Shown: positions 17,852 to 25,086 of the stretch, in pieces
Layout of the letters: each line of letters starts with the position of its first letter
How positions within the stretch are numbered: position 1 is the stretch's first letter
Origin: Ensifer oleiphilus
Lineage (GTDB): Bacteria; Pseudomonadota; Alphaproteobacteria; Rhizobiales; Rhizobiaceae
NCBI RefSeq assembly: GCF_013371465.1
Contig: NZ_JABWDU010000002.1
Coordinates: 475,666-539,665 of the forward strand
Length of the DNA stretch: 64,000 nucleotides
Reading direction: 5' to 3'
The notes under the pieces: generated by a model
The model's database searches: none
Told to the model about the DNA's origin: nothing
The model's input: only the letters and a program-made list of their open reading frames with translations
Made by a program: the position numbers and the translations under genes

Positions 17852-18832
17852 TCAATTCGTGCCGAAGATGCCGGAGAAGATCTTGAGGTCGGCGTCGGAG
17901 TTCTTCACCGCCGCGGCCGCATCGATCGGCAGCACCTTGATCGTCTCGCGCGACGGATAGCCCTCGGGCAGCGCCACGCCGTTGCGTGCCGGGATGTAGC
18001 CCATCTTCACCGCCGTCTTCTGCCCCTCTTCCGAAATCAGGAAGTCGACGAACTTCTTGGCGGCGTCGGGGTTCTTGGCTGTTTTCAGGATGCCGACCGG
18101 CTCGGTGACGGCGGAAACGCCCTCCGCCGGGAAGACGAACTCGACCGGCGCGCCCTTGGCCTTTTCGCGGATCGCCATGAAGTCGACGATCATGCCATAG
18201 GCCTTCTCGCCGGTGGCAACAGCCTTCAGCACGCCGCCATTGCCGCCGGCAGCCGTCGCGCCGTTTTCAGCCAGCGCCTTGTAATAATCCCACCCGAGGC
18301 CGTCGATGCCGGCGAGCGTCTGGGCGTGGATGAGGGCGGCACCCGAGGTCAGCGGGCTCGGCATCGTCACCAGGCCCTTGGCGTCGGCCTTCGCCAGATC
18401 CTGCCAGCCCGCAGGCTTCGCCGGGGCCGAGGTGTTGTAGATGATGCCTGTTGTGATCATCTTGGTGGAGTAATAGGCGCCGTCGGCGTCATAGAGTGCG
18501 GCGTCGTAGCTGGCCGCTTCCGGCGACTTGTAGGCAAGCAGTTGGCCGGCTTCCTTCAGCCGCTGCATCGTCACTGTGTCGGCAATGAGCAGCACGTCGG
18601 CAACCGGGTTGCCGGCTTCGATCTCGGCCATCAGCTTGGCCATCAGCTTCGTCGTGCCTTCGCGCACCCACTCCACCTCGACGCCGGGATTGGCCGCCTT
18701 GAAGGCATCGACCGTCGCCTGCGCATCCTCGTTCGGCTGGCTGGTATAGAGCACCAGGCTCTCGGCAAAGGCGGCGGTGGAAAGCAGCGAGGCGACAAGC
18801 GCACCGGCAACGACGGAAACAAACGATTTCAT
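17852..18832 (-). CDS. ABC transporter periplasmic binding protein (Fbp/phosphonate type)
   Basis: The 326-residue protein has a signal peptide (MKSFVSVVAGALVASLLSTAAFA). The type-2 binding-protein fold follows (LVLYTSQPNEDAQATVDAFKAANPGVEVEWVREGT, then ADVLLIADTVTMQRLKEAGQL). The family includes ferric iron and 2-aminoethylphosphonate receptors; I cannot tell the ligand. AYYSTKM contains a tyrosine pair, but not at the usual FbpA position. GAGG lies eight bases before the Met at 18832, favouring it over the Met two codons earlier. Confidence 0.88.
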   Translation of the reverse strand: MKSFVSVVAGALVASLLSTAAFAESLVLYTSQPNEDAQATVDAFKAANPGVEVEWVREGTTKLMAKLMAEIEAGNPVADVLLIADTVTMQRLKEAGQLLAYKSPEAASYDAALYDADGAYYSTKMITTGIIYNTSAPAKPAGWQDLAKADAKGLVTMPSPLTSGAALIHAQTLAGIDGLGWDYYKALAENGATAAGGNGGVLKAVATGEKAYGMIVDFMAIREKAKGAPVEFVFPAEGVSAVTEPVGILKTAKNPDAAKKFVDFLISEEGQKTAVKMGYIPARNGVALPEGYPSRETIKVLPIDAAAAVKNSDADLKIFSGIFGTN

Positions 18833-18977
18833 CGACATATCCTCGGTTCAAGATGGCGCCGAGGCTTAGTGCGGATGTTTTACAGCGGTGTGACAGATCG
18901 CCGGCTCTCGTGCCGGATCTGGTCGCCGGCACATCGACGTGCCGTCGTTGGCAGCGCGCTCAGTCGGGGTCGCACCC

Positions 18978-19910
18978 TCACGGAGGCGGTGCGGAAACGA
19001 GGATCTGGTGGTGAATATACACCTTGGCGAGGGTGTACAAAAATTCGCGATCGCTAAAATGGACGTAGTCGTATATTCGATATGCCCTGGCGAAATTCTC
19101 TGCCGCCTGCGTAGAAGTCGGCCCGAACTTGTTGTCTATCTCGCCTTGATAGTGGCCCAGCCTCTTCAGATAAGTCTGCACAAGCCGGACATCGCCGTTC
19201 TGGCAATACTTATCCAGTCTCAGAAATTCCTGCTCTATCGCTCTTGATAGATTATCCGTTTCGCGCTGACGATTGACGGACAGCGTGTAGCCAAAGTTCG
19301 CGGCCGCTATGAACGTGTTGATGGAATTCAGAATGAGATTGTAGTCCGTCGCCGCTGCGCCAACGGGCGTTATTGCCACATTCAGCGACAGCATCATCGA
19401 GGCAATCCTCGACCGCACGCGCAACGGACTGTTGAGTGAAACGTCCAGGACTTCGAAGACGCAGCCGTCGCCCGCATGGTCTCCAGACGGGTCAAGCAGG
19501 CGGGCAAGATAGTCCGCTTTAACGCCGACGATTGCACCGTTCTCGCCGAATTGCAGGCGCCCCTCCTCCTGGCCGCGCCCGCCGGCGAAGGCAGCCATTT
19601 CCGCCGCCTCCAATGCAAGCTCTCGGATGGCTGCGCCAATGCGGCGCATGAGGATCGCCGCGACAACTGTCTCCACGGCGGTCTTTTCAATGCCATGCAC
19701 AGGGATGCCGACGTAGTCAATTTCCAGAAATAGATCACTGGCCCCAAAAGACACTTCGAGTTCCGAGCGCCGTTCACTGAGCATGCTTGGTGACTGGGCA
19801 GTCAAGGTGAAACGTCGGTCTTGAAACTTGCGCCAAATCGTTTCGAGGTCATCGATCGTTATCTCGAAGACAAATGGAATATCGAATGCAGCATTGATCT
19901 CCTCCGGCAT
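18978..19910 (-). CDS. Uncharacterised protein with C-terminal peptidoglycan-binding-like segment
   Basis: The 310-residue protein has no signal peptide. Residues 1-85 form an alternating beta/alpha region, 85-130 is helical, and about 180-225 is a long mildly hydrophobic stretch (SMMLSLNVAITPVG, then LNSINTFIAAANFGYTL). Near residues 250-285, VQTYLKRLGHYQGEIDNKFG followed by PTSTQAAENF resembles a PG-binding_1 repeat. GGAGGAG lies four bases ahead of the ATG. The gene is slightly less GC-rich than its neighbours. It may belong to a prophage-like or envelope function, but nothing around it says which. Confidence 0.6.
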   Translation of the reverse strand: MPEEINAAFDIPFVFEITIDDLETIWRKFQDRRFTLTAQSPSMLSERRSELEVSFGASDLFLEIDYVGIPVHGIEKTAVETVVAAILMRRIGAAIRELALEAAEMAAFAGGRGQEEGRLQFGENGAIVGVKADYLARLLDPSGDHAGDGCVFEVLDVSLNSPLRVRSRIASMMLSLNVAITPVGAAATDYNLILNSINTFIAAANFGYTLSVNRQRETDNLSRAIEQEFLRLDKYCQNGDVRLVQTYLKRLGHYQGEIDNKFGPTSTQAAENFARAYRIYDYVHFSDREFLYTLAKVYIHHQILVSAPPP

Positions 19911-20160
19911 GGGCTCCTCCCCAGAGCATGCAGTTGCTACCTGAAATAGATTGCCGCTTGAAAGACACACTCACACATCGCCCGCAGCAGGAACAGCTGT
20001 CTAAAGGGATTAGGCGCCCTCACCGCCAACGGCGACGCATCTTGAAGGTGACAAGGTCCGACATGTGCAGGCACATGAGCTACGCCCGCGGCAAGTCGGC
20101 CGAAAGCGATTGCCCGCTGAGGAAAGCCGGGCGTGCGGAAAAGAAAAAAATCGGCCCCCA

Positions 20161-20187
20161 TGTCACACCGGCCGATCCTGTCTCGTC
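20161..20187 (+). promoter_or_regulatory. ECF41-type promoter of the carboxymuconolactone decarboxylase/sigma operon
   Basis: TGTCACA (20161-20167) and CGTC (20184-20187) are separated by 16 bases, about 35 bases before the first ATG of the operon. This is the promoter consensus I know for ECF41 sigma factors, which transcribe their own neighbouring gene. The match supports both autoregulation and the start at 20221. Confidence 0.8.
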
Positions 20188-20220
20188 ATGGTATCGGAAC
20201 CAACAGAAGGAAATGGAACC

Positions 20221-20688
20221 ATGACTGCCAAGATCGACCTTTTCGCCGCTGCCCCGCAACTGATGAAGAGCTGGACCAGCGTCTCGATGGCCATCGCCGC
20301 CAGCCTCGAGCCCGATCTCATCGAGCTCGTCAAGATCCGCGCATCGCAGATCAATGCCTGCGCCAACTGCATCAACATGCACACGCAGGAAGCCCGCGCC
20401 AAAGGCGAGACCGAACAGCGCATCTACCTGCTTTCGGCCTGGCGCGAAGCCCCTTGCTATTCCGAACGCGAGCGTGCAGCACTTGGCTGGACCGAGGCGC
20501 TCACGCGCCTGTCGGAAGGCCATTCCCACGAAAGCGCCCGTCAGGCGCTGGCCGAACAGTTCAGCGAGGAGGAACAGGTGAAGCTCACGCTCATGATCAA
20601 CGTCATCAACGGCTGGAATCGCCTCGCCGTCGGCTTCGGCCTGTGGATCGAGCCGGCAGCAGCCAAGTCCGCGCAGGCGGCCGCCTGA
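20221..20688 (+). CDS. Carboxymuconolactone decarboxylase / AhpD-like protein, partner of the ECF41 sigma factor
   Basis: The 155-residue protein is a single CMD/AhpD domain with the redox motif CANCINMH (Cys47, Cys50, His54). These proteins act as peroxidase-type reductases or decarboxylases. ECF41 sigma factors are typically encoded beside such a COE gene (carboxymuconolactone decarboxylase, oxidoreductase or epimerase), which they control. The ATG follows GAAGGAAATGG. Its stop overlaps the sigma start by one base (TGATG), so the two are translationally coupled. Confidence 0.92.
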   Translation: MTAKIDLFAAAPQLMKSWTSVSMAIAASLEPDLIELVKIRASQINACANCINMHTQEARAKGETEQRIYLLSAWREAPCYSERERAALGWTEALTRLSEGHSHESARQALAEQFSEEEQVKLTLMINVINGWNRLAVGFGLWIEPAAAKSAQAAA

Positions 20689-21545
20689 TGGCGGACAGCG
20701 CAAAGGAGGACGCAGCGGCGAGTTTCGCCCCGCTGCGTCCAAAGCTCATCCGCGTCGCCTATCGCATGCTCGGCTCCGTCACTGATGCCGAGGACATGGT
20801 GCAGGAGGCCTTCATCCGCTGGATGGGGGCCGACCGCTCGGCGGTGCGCGAGCCAGAAGCCTTCCTGCGCCGCACCGTCACGCGGCTCTGCCTCGACCAG
20901 CTGAAGTCGGCGCGGCTCAAGCGAGAGACCTATGTCGGCCCTTGGCTGCCCGACCCCATCGTCGAGGAAGAGCCGGAAGAGGACGTCACCCTGCCCCTGA
21001 TGCTCGCCTTGGAGCGCCTGTCGCCGCTCGAGCGCGCCGCCTTTCTGCTGCATGACGTCTTTGGTCTCGGGTTCGAGGAAGTCGCCGCAACCATCGACCG
21101 CGATCCGGCCGCCTGCCGCCAACTCGCCGCCCGCGCCCGCACCCATGTGCGCGAGGGGCGACCCCGTTTCCAGGTCGAACAACAGCGCGGCGTCGAGCTG
21201 GCGCAAGCCTTCTTCACCGCCTCGCGCAGCGGGGACCTGAAGGCGCTCGGCGCCATGCTCGCCTCCGATGTCAGCATCCACGCCGACGGCGGCGGCAAGC
21301 GCTCGGCCGCCATGCACCCGATCCTCGGCTTCGACGCGGTCATCAAGGTGCACGAGCAACTGGCCGCCCTCTTCCGCAAGCACGGCTCGGATCTCGTGCG
21401 CGCCGGCTTCATCAACGGCCTGCCCGGCTTCGTCACCCGCGAGGCTGACGGTGAGTTGCAGTCGACGGCGCTCGAGATCGAGGACGGCAAGGTGGTGGCG
21501 ATCTATATCGTGCGCAATCCCGACAAGCTGGGGCATCTGCATTAG
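20688..21545 (+). CDS. ECF41 family sigma factor with SnoaL-like C-terminal domain
   Basis: The 285-residue sigma factor has region 2 (about 15-75, DAEDMVQEAFIRWM), the linker motif WLPDP (86-90), region 4 (about 108-155, LSPLERAAFLLHDVFGLGFEEVAATI) and a SnoaL/NTF2-like extension (about 165-285). The extension carries DGGGK (200-204) and NPDKL (277-281), the hallmark motifs of ECF41. In this group the extension replaces a separate anti-sigma factor. It recruits RNA polymerase to TGTCACA/CGTC promoters, one of which lies upstream of this operon. Confidence 0.95.
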   Translation: MADSAKEDAAASFAPLRPKLIRVAYRMLGSVTDAEDMVQEAFIRWMGADRSAVREPEAFLRRTVTRLCLDQLKSARLKRETYVGPWLPDPIVEEEPEEDVTLPLMLALERLSPLERAAFLLHDVFGLGFEEVAATIDRDPAACRQLAARARTHVREGRPRFQVEQQRGVELAQAFFTASRSGDLKALGAMLASDVSIHADGGGKRSAAMHPILGFDAVIKVHEQLAALFRKHGSDLVRAGFINGLPGFVTREADGELQSTALEIEDGKVVAIYIVRNPDKLGHLH

Positions 21546-21636
21546 GGCAATTCCAGCAAAAGTGCGGAACGGCTTGCAGCGCCCATTGTCAAGCGAGGGG
21601 CTTGATAGCTTGCGGCCATTGCGGTCATTAGAGTGC

Positions 21637-22257
21637 CTAATAAATCCGACGCAGACCTTCCGCATAAACACCCAAACTGGTGCCGCGACCGATGACGACG
21701 ATGCGCTGGCCGGGTTCAAGTTCCCGCCTGAAATCCTCTGATACTCCACAAAGAGTGTCGAAGACGAGTGGAAGACCCTCGAGTTCAAGCGGCGAAGTGC
21801 ATCTACTGATCCCGTCACTATCGGCGCGTGCGACGGTGAAAGTGAGCTCAACCTGGCGGCCCGCAACCAGCGCAAAAATCATCGGACCGGCGATGACAAC
21901 GATGTTCTTTCCCACGAGGTAGCCGAAGATCGGAGCGAACACGGCACCGACAGCCATATTCATGTCACTGATTGGAACCATGCGCGCACCTTTTAGGAAG
22001 AGCCAAAGCACCAAGCCGGCTGAGACCAGGCCGGCCCCAAGTCCAGGCAAGCTTGTTGTAGACATCCACTCGCTCGACGGCAGGAAGTGATAGCCAACCA
22101 CCATGGCGGACAGAGGCAACATCCCCAACAACGACCAGGCCAACAACAGTACCTTGGCCAGCGTGCCGAGCGGCTGCTCTACCAAATCCTCTTTTGATTC
22201 ACCCATCAAATCATACACTGCATTTTCGACGGAGATCCCTCCTAACAACTCTTTCAC
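21637..22257 (-). CDS. Uncharacterised membrane protein
   Basis: The 206-residue product has four hydrophobic segments (about 32-55, 70-90, 97-115, 117-135). A soluble C-terminal part follows (about 136-206: RQVELTFTVARADSDG, then LEPGQRIVVIGRGTSLGVYAEGLR). The start is unclear: the open frame begins with GTG at 22257, but the only strong ribosome-like site, AGGAGGG, lies inside it. It sits between the intact ECF41 gene and the relic of a second ECF41 tail, so it may have arrived with that rearrangement. No family is recognised. Confidence 0.55.
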   Translation of the reverse strand: MKELLGGISVENAVYDLMGESKEDLVEQPLGTLAKVLLLAWSLLGMLPLSAMVVGYHFLPSSEWMSTTSLPGLGAGLVSAGLVLWLFLKGARMVPISDMNMAVGAVFAPIFGYLVGKNIVVIAGPMIFALVAGRQVELTFTVARADSDGISRCTSPLELEGLPLVFDTLCGVSEDFRRELEPGQRIVVIGRGTSLGVYAEGLRRIY

Positions 22258-22349
22258 ACATTGAAAACATTAGCGCCACCGTGCAGCAACGCGATTTTTT
22301 GCCGCCGTGCCCATCCAGACATACTCGATAAACCTGCGACGTCGTGGCG

Positions 22350-22399
22350 ACGTGGTCGATGTCGTGCGCAATCCCGACAAGCTGGGACATCTGCACTAG
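22350..22399 (+). pseudogene. Relic of an ECF41 sigma factor C-terminus
   Basis: Read in the frame ending at the TAG of 22397-22399, this DNA encodes VVDVVRNPDKLGHLH. That nearly duplicates the last residues of the intact ECF41 protein (YIVRNPDKLGHLH at 21507-21545). Over the last 36 bases the two differ at only two positions. Nothing upstream in frame resembles the rest of a sigma factor, so this is a decayed or partial duplicate. Confidence 0.8.
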
Positions 22400-22428
22400 G
22401 AACCAGTCGCTCGCATGCACGGACGTGC

Positions 22429-23061
22429 TCAAGCCGGCCGATAAATCTGCGCCACCGCGCCCCCTGGAAAGGTTTTTGAGCTGACCAGCTTGAGACGCCT
22501 TTGCGCGGTGATTTCAGAGAAGATCGGCAAGCCCCTGCCAAGCACCACCGGATGCACGAGCAGGACGTATTGATCGACCAGCGCTTCCGCGACGAGACTG
22601 CGCGCGAAGGCGGCGCCGCCGTGGGCGAGGATCGGCTTGCCGTCCCCGGCTTTCAGCTTTGCGATCTCGTCGGCCAGGTCGCCGCTGGCAACATAGGCCT
22701 CGCTCCAGCTTTGCGCGCCCGGTTGCAGTTGTCCCGAGTGGCTGATGCCCGCGTCGGTCTGGGCATCTTCGAGCGCTCTGGTCGCTCCCGCCGCCTTCAG
22801 GATCGCCTGCCCCCGTCTTGAGAAAACAGCCTTGGGAATGAGGTTCATCGGCGGCGCGAAGGCCTGCGTGGAGGTGGGCCAAAAGGCCGCCATGTCCTTG
22901 AAGGTGCGGCTGCCCATGATGTGCAGACTGGCGTTTTCCACGGTCTCCACCGACCAGGCAATGGCCTCTTGATCGCCGCTGAACACCCATTCGATTTCAC
23001 CCTTTGGGCCGCCGACAAAGCCATCGAGCGACATGGACATCTTCAGGATCAACTCTCTCAT
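22429..23061 (-). CDS. Dihydrofolate reductase-like (RibD C-terminal) family protein
   Basis: The 210-residue protein has the RibD_C fold: MRELILKMSMSLDGFVGGPKGEIEWVF, the mid-region HIMGSRTFKDMAAFWP, and the C-terminal PILAHGGAAFARSLVAEALVDQYVLLVHPVVLGRGLPIF. Relatives use NADPH to reduce riboflavin intermediates or unknown substrates. GAGGAG is seven bases before the Met at 23061. It is transcribed divergently from the MarR regulator 220 bases away, so the palindrome between them could affect both. Confidence 0.87.
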   Translation of the reverse strand: MRELILKMSMSLDGFVGGPKGEIEWVFSGDQEAIAWSVETVENASLHIMGSRTFKDMAAFWPTSTQAFAPPMNLIPKAVFSRRGQAILKAAGATRALEDAQTDAGISHSGQLQPGAQSWSEAYVASGDLADEIAKLKAGDGKPILAHGGAAFARSLVAEALVDQYVLLVHPVVLGRGLPIFSEITAQRRLKLVSSKTFPGGAVAQIYRPA

Positions 23062-23252
23062 CGCGTTCTCCTCTCGCTGGTCCAACCCAAGGACGAACCA
23101 GATCAGTCAATCGCGACAATGCGCCGTCGCCACCGCCCCGAAAGACCACTCCGATCCACGGAGAAGTTACAGCGCCGCAGTGATCGTGCCGAGCGAGGGC
23201 GGCAGCCCGAACCAGACGATTCGGTCGGACCGCAAAACTTCGAGCTTGAATT

Positions 23253-23270
23253 TACATTAGTGCTAATGTA
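23253..23270 (+). promoter_or_regulatory. Probable MarR operator
   Basis: TACATTAG-TG-CTAATGTA is an 18-base palindrome with perfect 8-base arms, ten bases before the ATG of the MarR gene, in a locally AT-rich spot. Its size and position fit an autoregulatory MarR site. Confidence 0.7.
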
Positions 23271-23280
23271 ATTTGCAATC

Positions 23281-23766
23281 ATGGACATCGAACACAAACC
23301 CGGCCTGGGCGAACTCCTGCGATATGTCGGCGAACTCGTCGATCAAGGTGCAGCCGAAAGGTACCGCGCGCTCCAGATGGATTATCGGCCGCGATACACA
23401 CCCGTCCTGCGCGCGCTGGGCGCAGGGGCAGAAACCGTCACGGACATTACAAACAGCAGCAATCTCACCCAGGGCGCCATCAGCCAGACCGTGGGTTTGA
23501 TGCTGAAGGATGGGCTGGTGGCTCGACATGCCGTCGACGACGGCAGAAAGAGCGGTCTACGCCTGACACAAAAAGGCAAGCAACTGCTGAAGACGCTGGA
23601 GCCGCACTGGGAGATCACGTTCGCCGCCATCCAGAAGCTTGAGGATGAGATCGGATATCCACTCCTCCAGGTCCTGGAGGCACTGAGTGCGGTATTGGAG
23701 CGACAGGGTTTCGCGGACCGCCTGGAAGCCGCCGCTAAAGATCGGGAGGTCACCGATGCGGGTTAA
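23281..23766 (+). CDS. MarR family transcriptional regulator
   Basis: The 161-residue protein has the winged helix of MarR regulators (about 35-100: TPVLRALGAGAETVTDITNSSNLTQGAISQTVGLMLKDGLVARHAV, with the wing DDGRKSGLRLTQKG). A helical dimerisation end follows. It heads a three-gene operon: the methyltransferase start overlaps its end by 11 bases. The palindrome at 23253-23270 suggests self-repression released by an unknown ligand. Confidence 0.9.
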   Translation: MDIEHKPGLGELLRYVGELVDQGAAERYRALQMDYRPRYTPVLRALGAGAETVTDITNSSNLTQGAISQTVGLMLKDGLVARHAVDDGRKSGLRLTQKGKQLLKTLEPHWEITFAAIQKLEDEIGYPLLQVLEALSAVLERQGFADRLEAAAKDREVTDAG

Positions 23767-24517
23767 AGACACGGCCACGCAGAATTGGTTCGACAAGGGA
23801 GGCAGCGCCTATGCCTTGTTTCGGCCGGAATACCCGGCCGCGCTCTCCCGGTTCCTTGCGGACACGGTGCATCACAGGGGATGCGCGCTCGATGTCGGCT
23901 GTGGAAACGGCCAGCTTACCTGCCAGCTCGCAGAGCACTTCGCCAGAGTCGTCGGTGCCGATCCGAGCCGAGACCAGATTGCAAACGCCCATAGGCACGT
24001 AAACGTAGACTACATTTGCGCGCCCGCCGAACTGCTTCCCCTTCCCGACGACAGTGTCGACCTGGTGACCGCAGCCCAGGCCGCCCATTGGTTCGACCGC
24101 CCCTCCTTCTACAAGGAGGCATCCCGGATCGCCGCGAAGGGTGCAGTCATCGCGTTGGTTAGCTATGGAACAATGCGTCTAGCGCCCGCCGACCTTCAGG
24201 AGCGGTTCGACAGGTTCTATAAAGACGAGGTCGGGCCCTATTGGCCACCGGAGCGCAAGCTCGTGGATTCCGGCTATGCGGATATCGATTTCCCCTTCGA
24301 AGCGATGGACTATCCCGAAATGGCGATAGATCGAGCCTGGGAGCTTGGCGAGGTCCTTGGCTATATCTCGACCTGGTCCGCCGTGCGCCGCATCAACGAA
24401 GCCGGGCGCGAGGATATCCTCGAGGCCTTTGTTCACGACATCTCCGACCTGTGGGGAGACCCGACCAGAAAACGCCCGGTCTGGTGGCCGATCAACATGC
24501 GTGTGGGAAGACTATGA
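23756..24517 (+). CDS. Class I SAM-dependent methyltransferase
   Basis: The 253-residue enzyme shows the SAM-binding loop ALDVGCGNGQL (about 43-53), the acidic end of strand 2 (VVGADPS), and LPLPDDSVDLVTAAQAAHWF, as in the Methyltransf_11 group. GGGAGG is six bases before the ATG at 23756, which overlaps the MarR gene. It ends in an ATGA overlap with the next gene. The substrate is unknown; the operon context with a thioesterase and a MarR sensor suggests handling of a small aromatic or acyl compound. Confidence 0.9.
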   Translation: MRVKDTATQNWFDKGGSAYALFRPEYPAALSRFLADTVHHRGCALDVGCGNGQLTCQLAEHFARVVGADPSRDQIANAHRHVNVDYICAPAELLPLPDDSVDLVTAAQAAHWFDRPSFYKEASRIAAKGAVIALVSYGTMRLAPADLQERFDRFYKDEVGPYWPPERKLVDSGYADIDFPFEAMDYPEMAIDRAWELGEVLGYISTWSAVRRINEAGREDILEAFVHDISDLWGDPTRKRPVWWPINMRVGRL

Positions 24518-24957
24518 ACCAATCCATTGCACCTCCTGTTCTCGCAGCCGGCCTGCGGCATACAGAGCATCTGAAGGTAGCACCGCTTCACACGGTGCCG
24601 GAAATCGATGACGCGTGGCCAGGATTTCGCGACATGCCACCCGTATTCGCCACCGCGATGATGATCGCCTTTATCGAGCAGACCTGCATCCAGGGTCTGC
24701 GCCCCTATCTCGGTGAGGCGCAAAGAACCGTTGGAACGCACGTCGATGTCAGCCACGTCGCGGCAACGCCTGTCGGCATGACGGTTACCGCCGACGTGGA
24801 GCTCATCGAGATAGCCGGCAAGTCCCTCCTCTTCGAGGTGACATGCCATGACGAAACAGGCCTGATCGGACAAGGTATCCATCGGCGCGCCATCGTCGAC
24901 CTCGAGCGGTTCACGCAGCGTCTTGGCGAGAAATCCACTTTTCTGCATTACAGATAG
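24514..24957 (+). CDS. FlK-like hot-dog thioesterase
   Basis: The 147-residue product has the layout of the single hot-dog thioesterases related to fluoroacetyl-CoA thioesterase (FlK). It has VPEIDDAWPGFRDMPPVFATAMMIAFIEQTC, then GTHVDVSHVAATPVGMTVTADVELIEIAGKSLLFEVTCHDETGLIGQGIHRRAIV. Family members often protect against toxic acyl-CoAs. Its ATG overlaps the methyltransferase stop (ATGA), so it is the last gene of the MarR operon. Confidence 0.8.
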   Translation: MNQSIAPPVLAAGLRHTEHLKVAPLHTVPEIDDAWPGFRDMPPVFATAMMIAFIEQTCIQGLRPYLGEAQRTVGTHVDVSHVAATPVGMTVTADVELIEIAGKSLLFEVTCHDETGLIGQGIHRRAIVDLERFTQRLGEKSTFLHYR

Positions 24958-25086
24958 CCACGCCAATGAACGCTGCCGGCGCGAAACGTGCGGTCGGCGC
25001 GATGGCTGATGGCTTCCTTGCCCGATGCTGAAGGCGTTGAGATGGCGTTACCCACGCTCAACGCAGGTCGCCAAACGATTGCCGTC

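Noticed and set aside
17747-19057. Plus-strand open frame of 436 codons antisense to the binding-protein gene
   Set aside because: Composition is typical of an antisense frame in high-GC DNA; the minus strand has a signal peptide and a complete receptor fold.
21546-21580. Half of another palindromic repeat (GCAATTCCAGCAAAAGTG)
   Set aside because: It resembles one arm of a rhizobial intergenic repeat, but the matching arm is missing, so it is too weak to list as a feature.
20541-21875. Long minus-strand open frame of 444 codons antisense to the ECF41 operon
   Set aside because: It is the GC-driven shadow of the sigma gene; it has no ribosome site or family similarity, and the plus strand carries unmistakable sigma-factor motifs.
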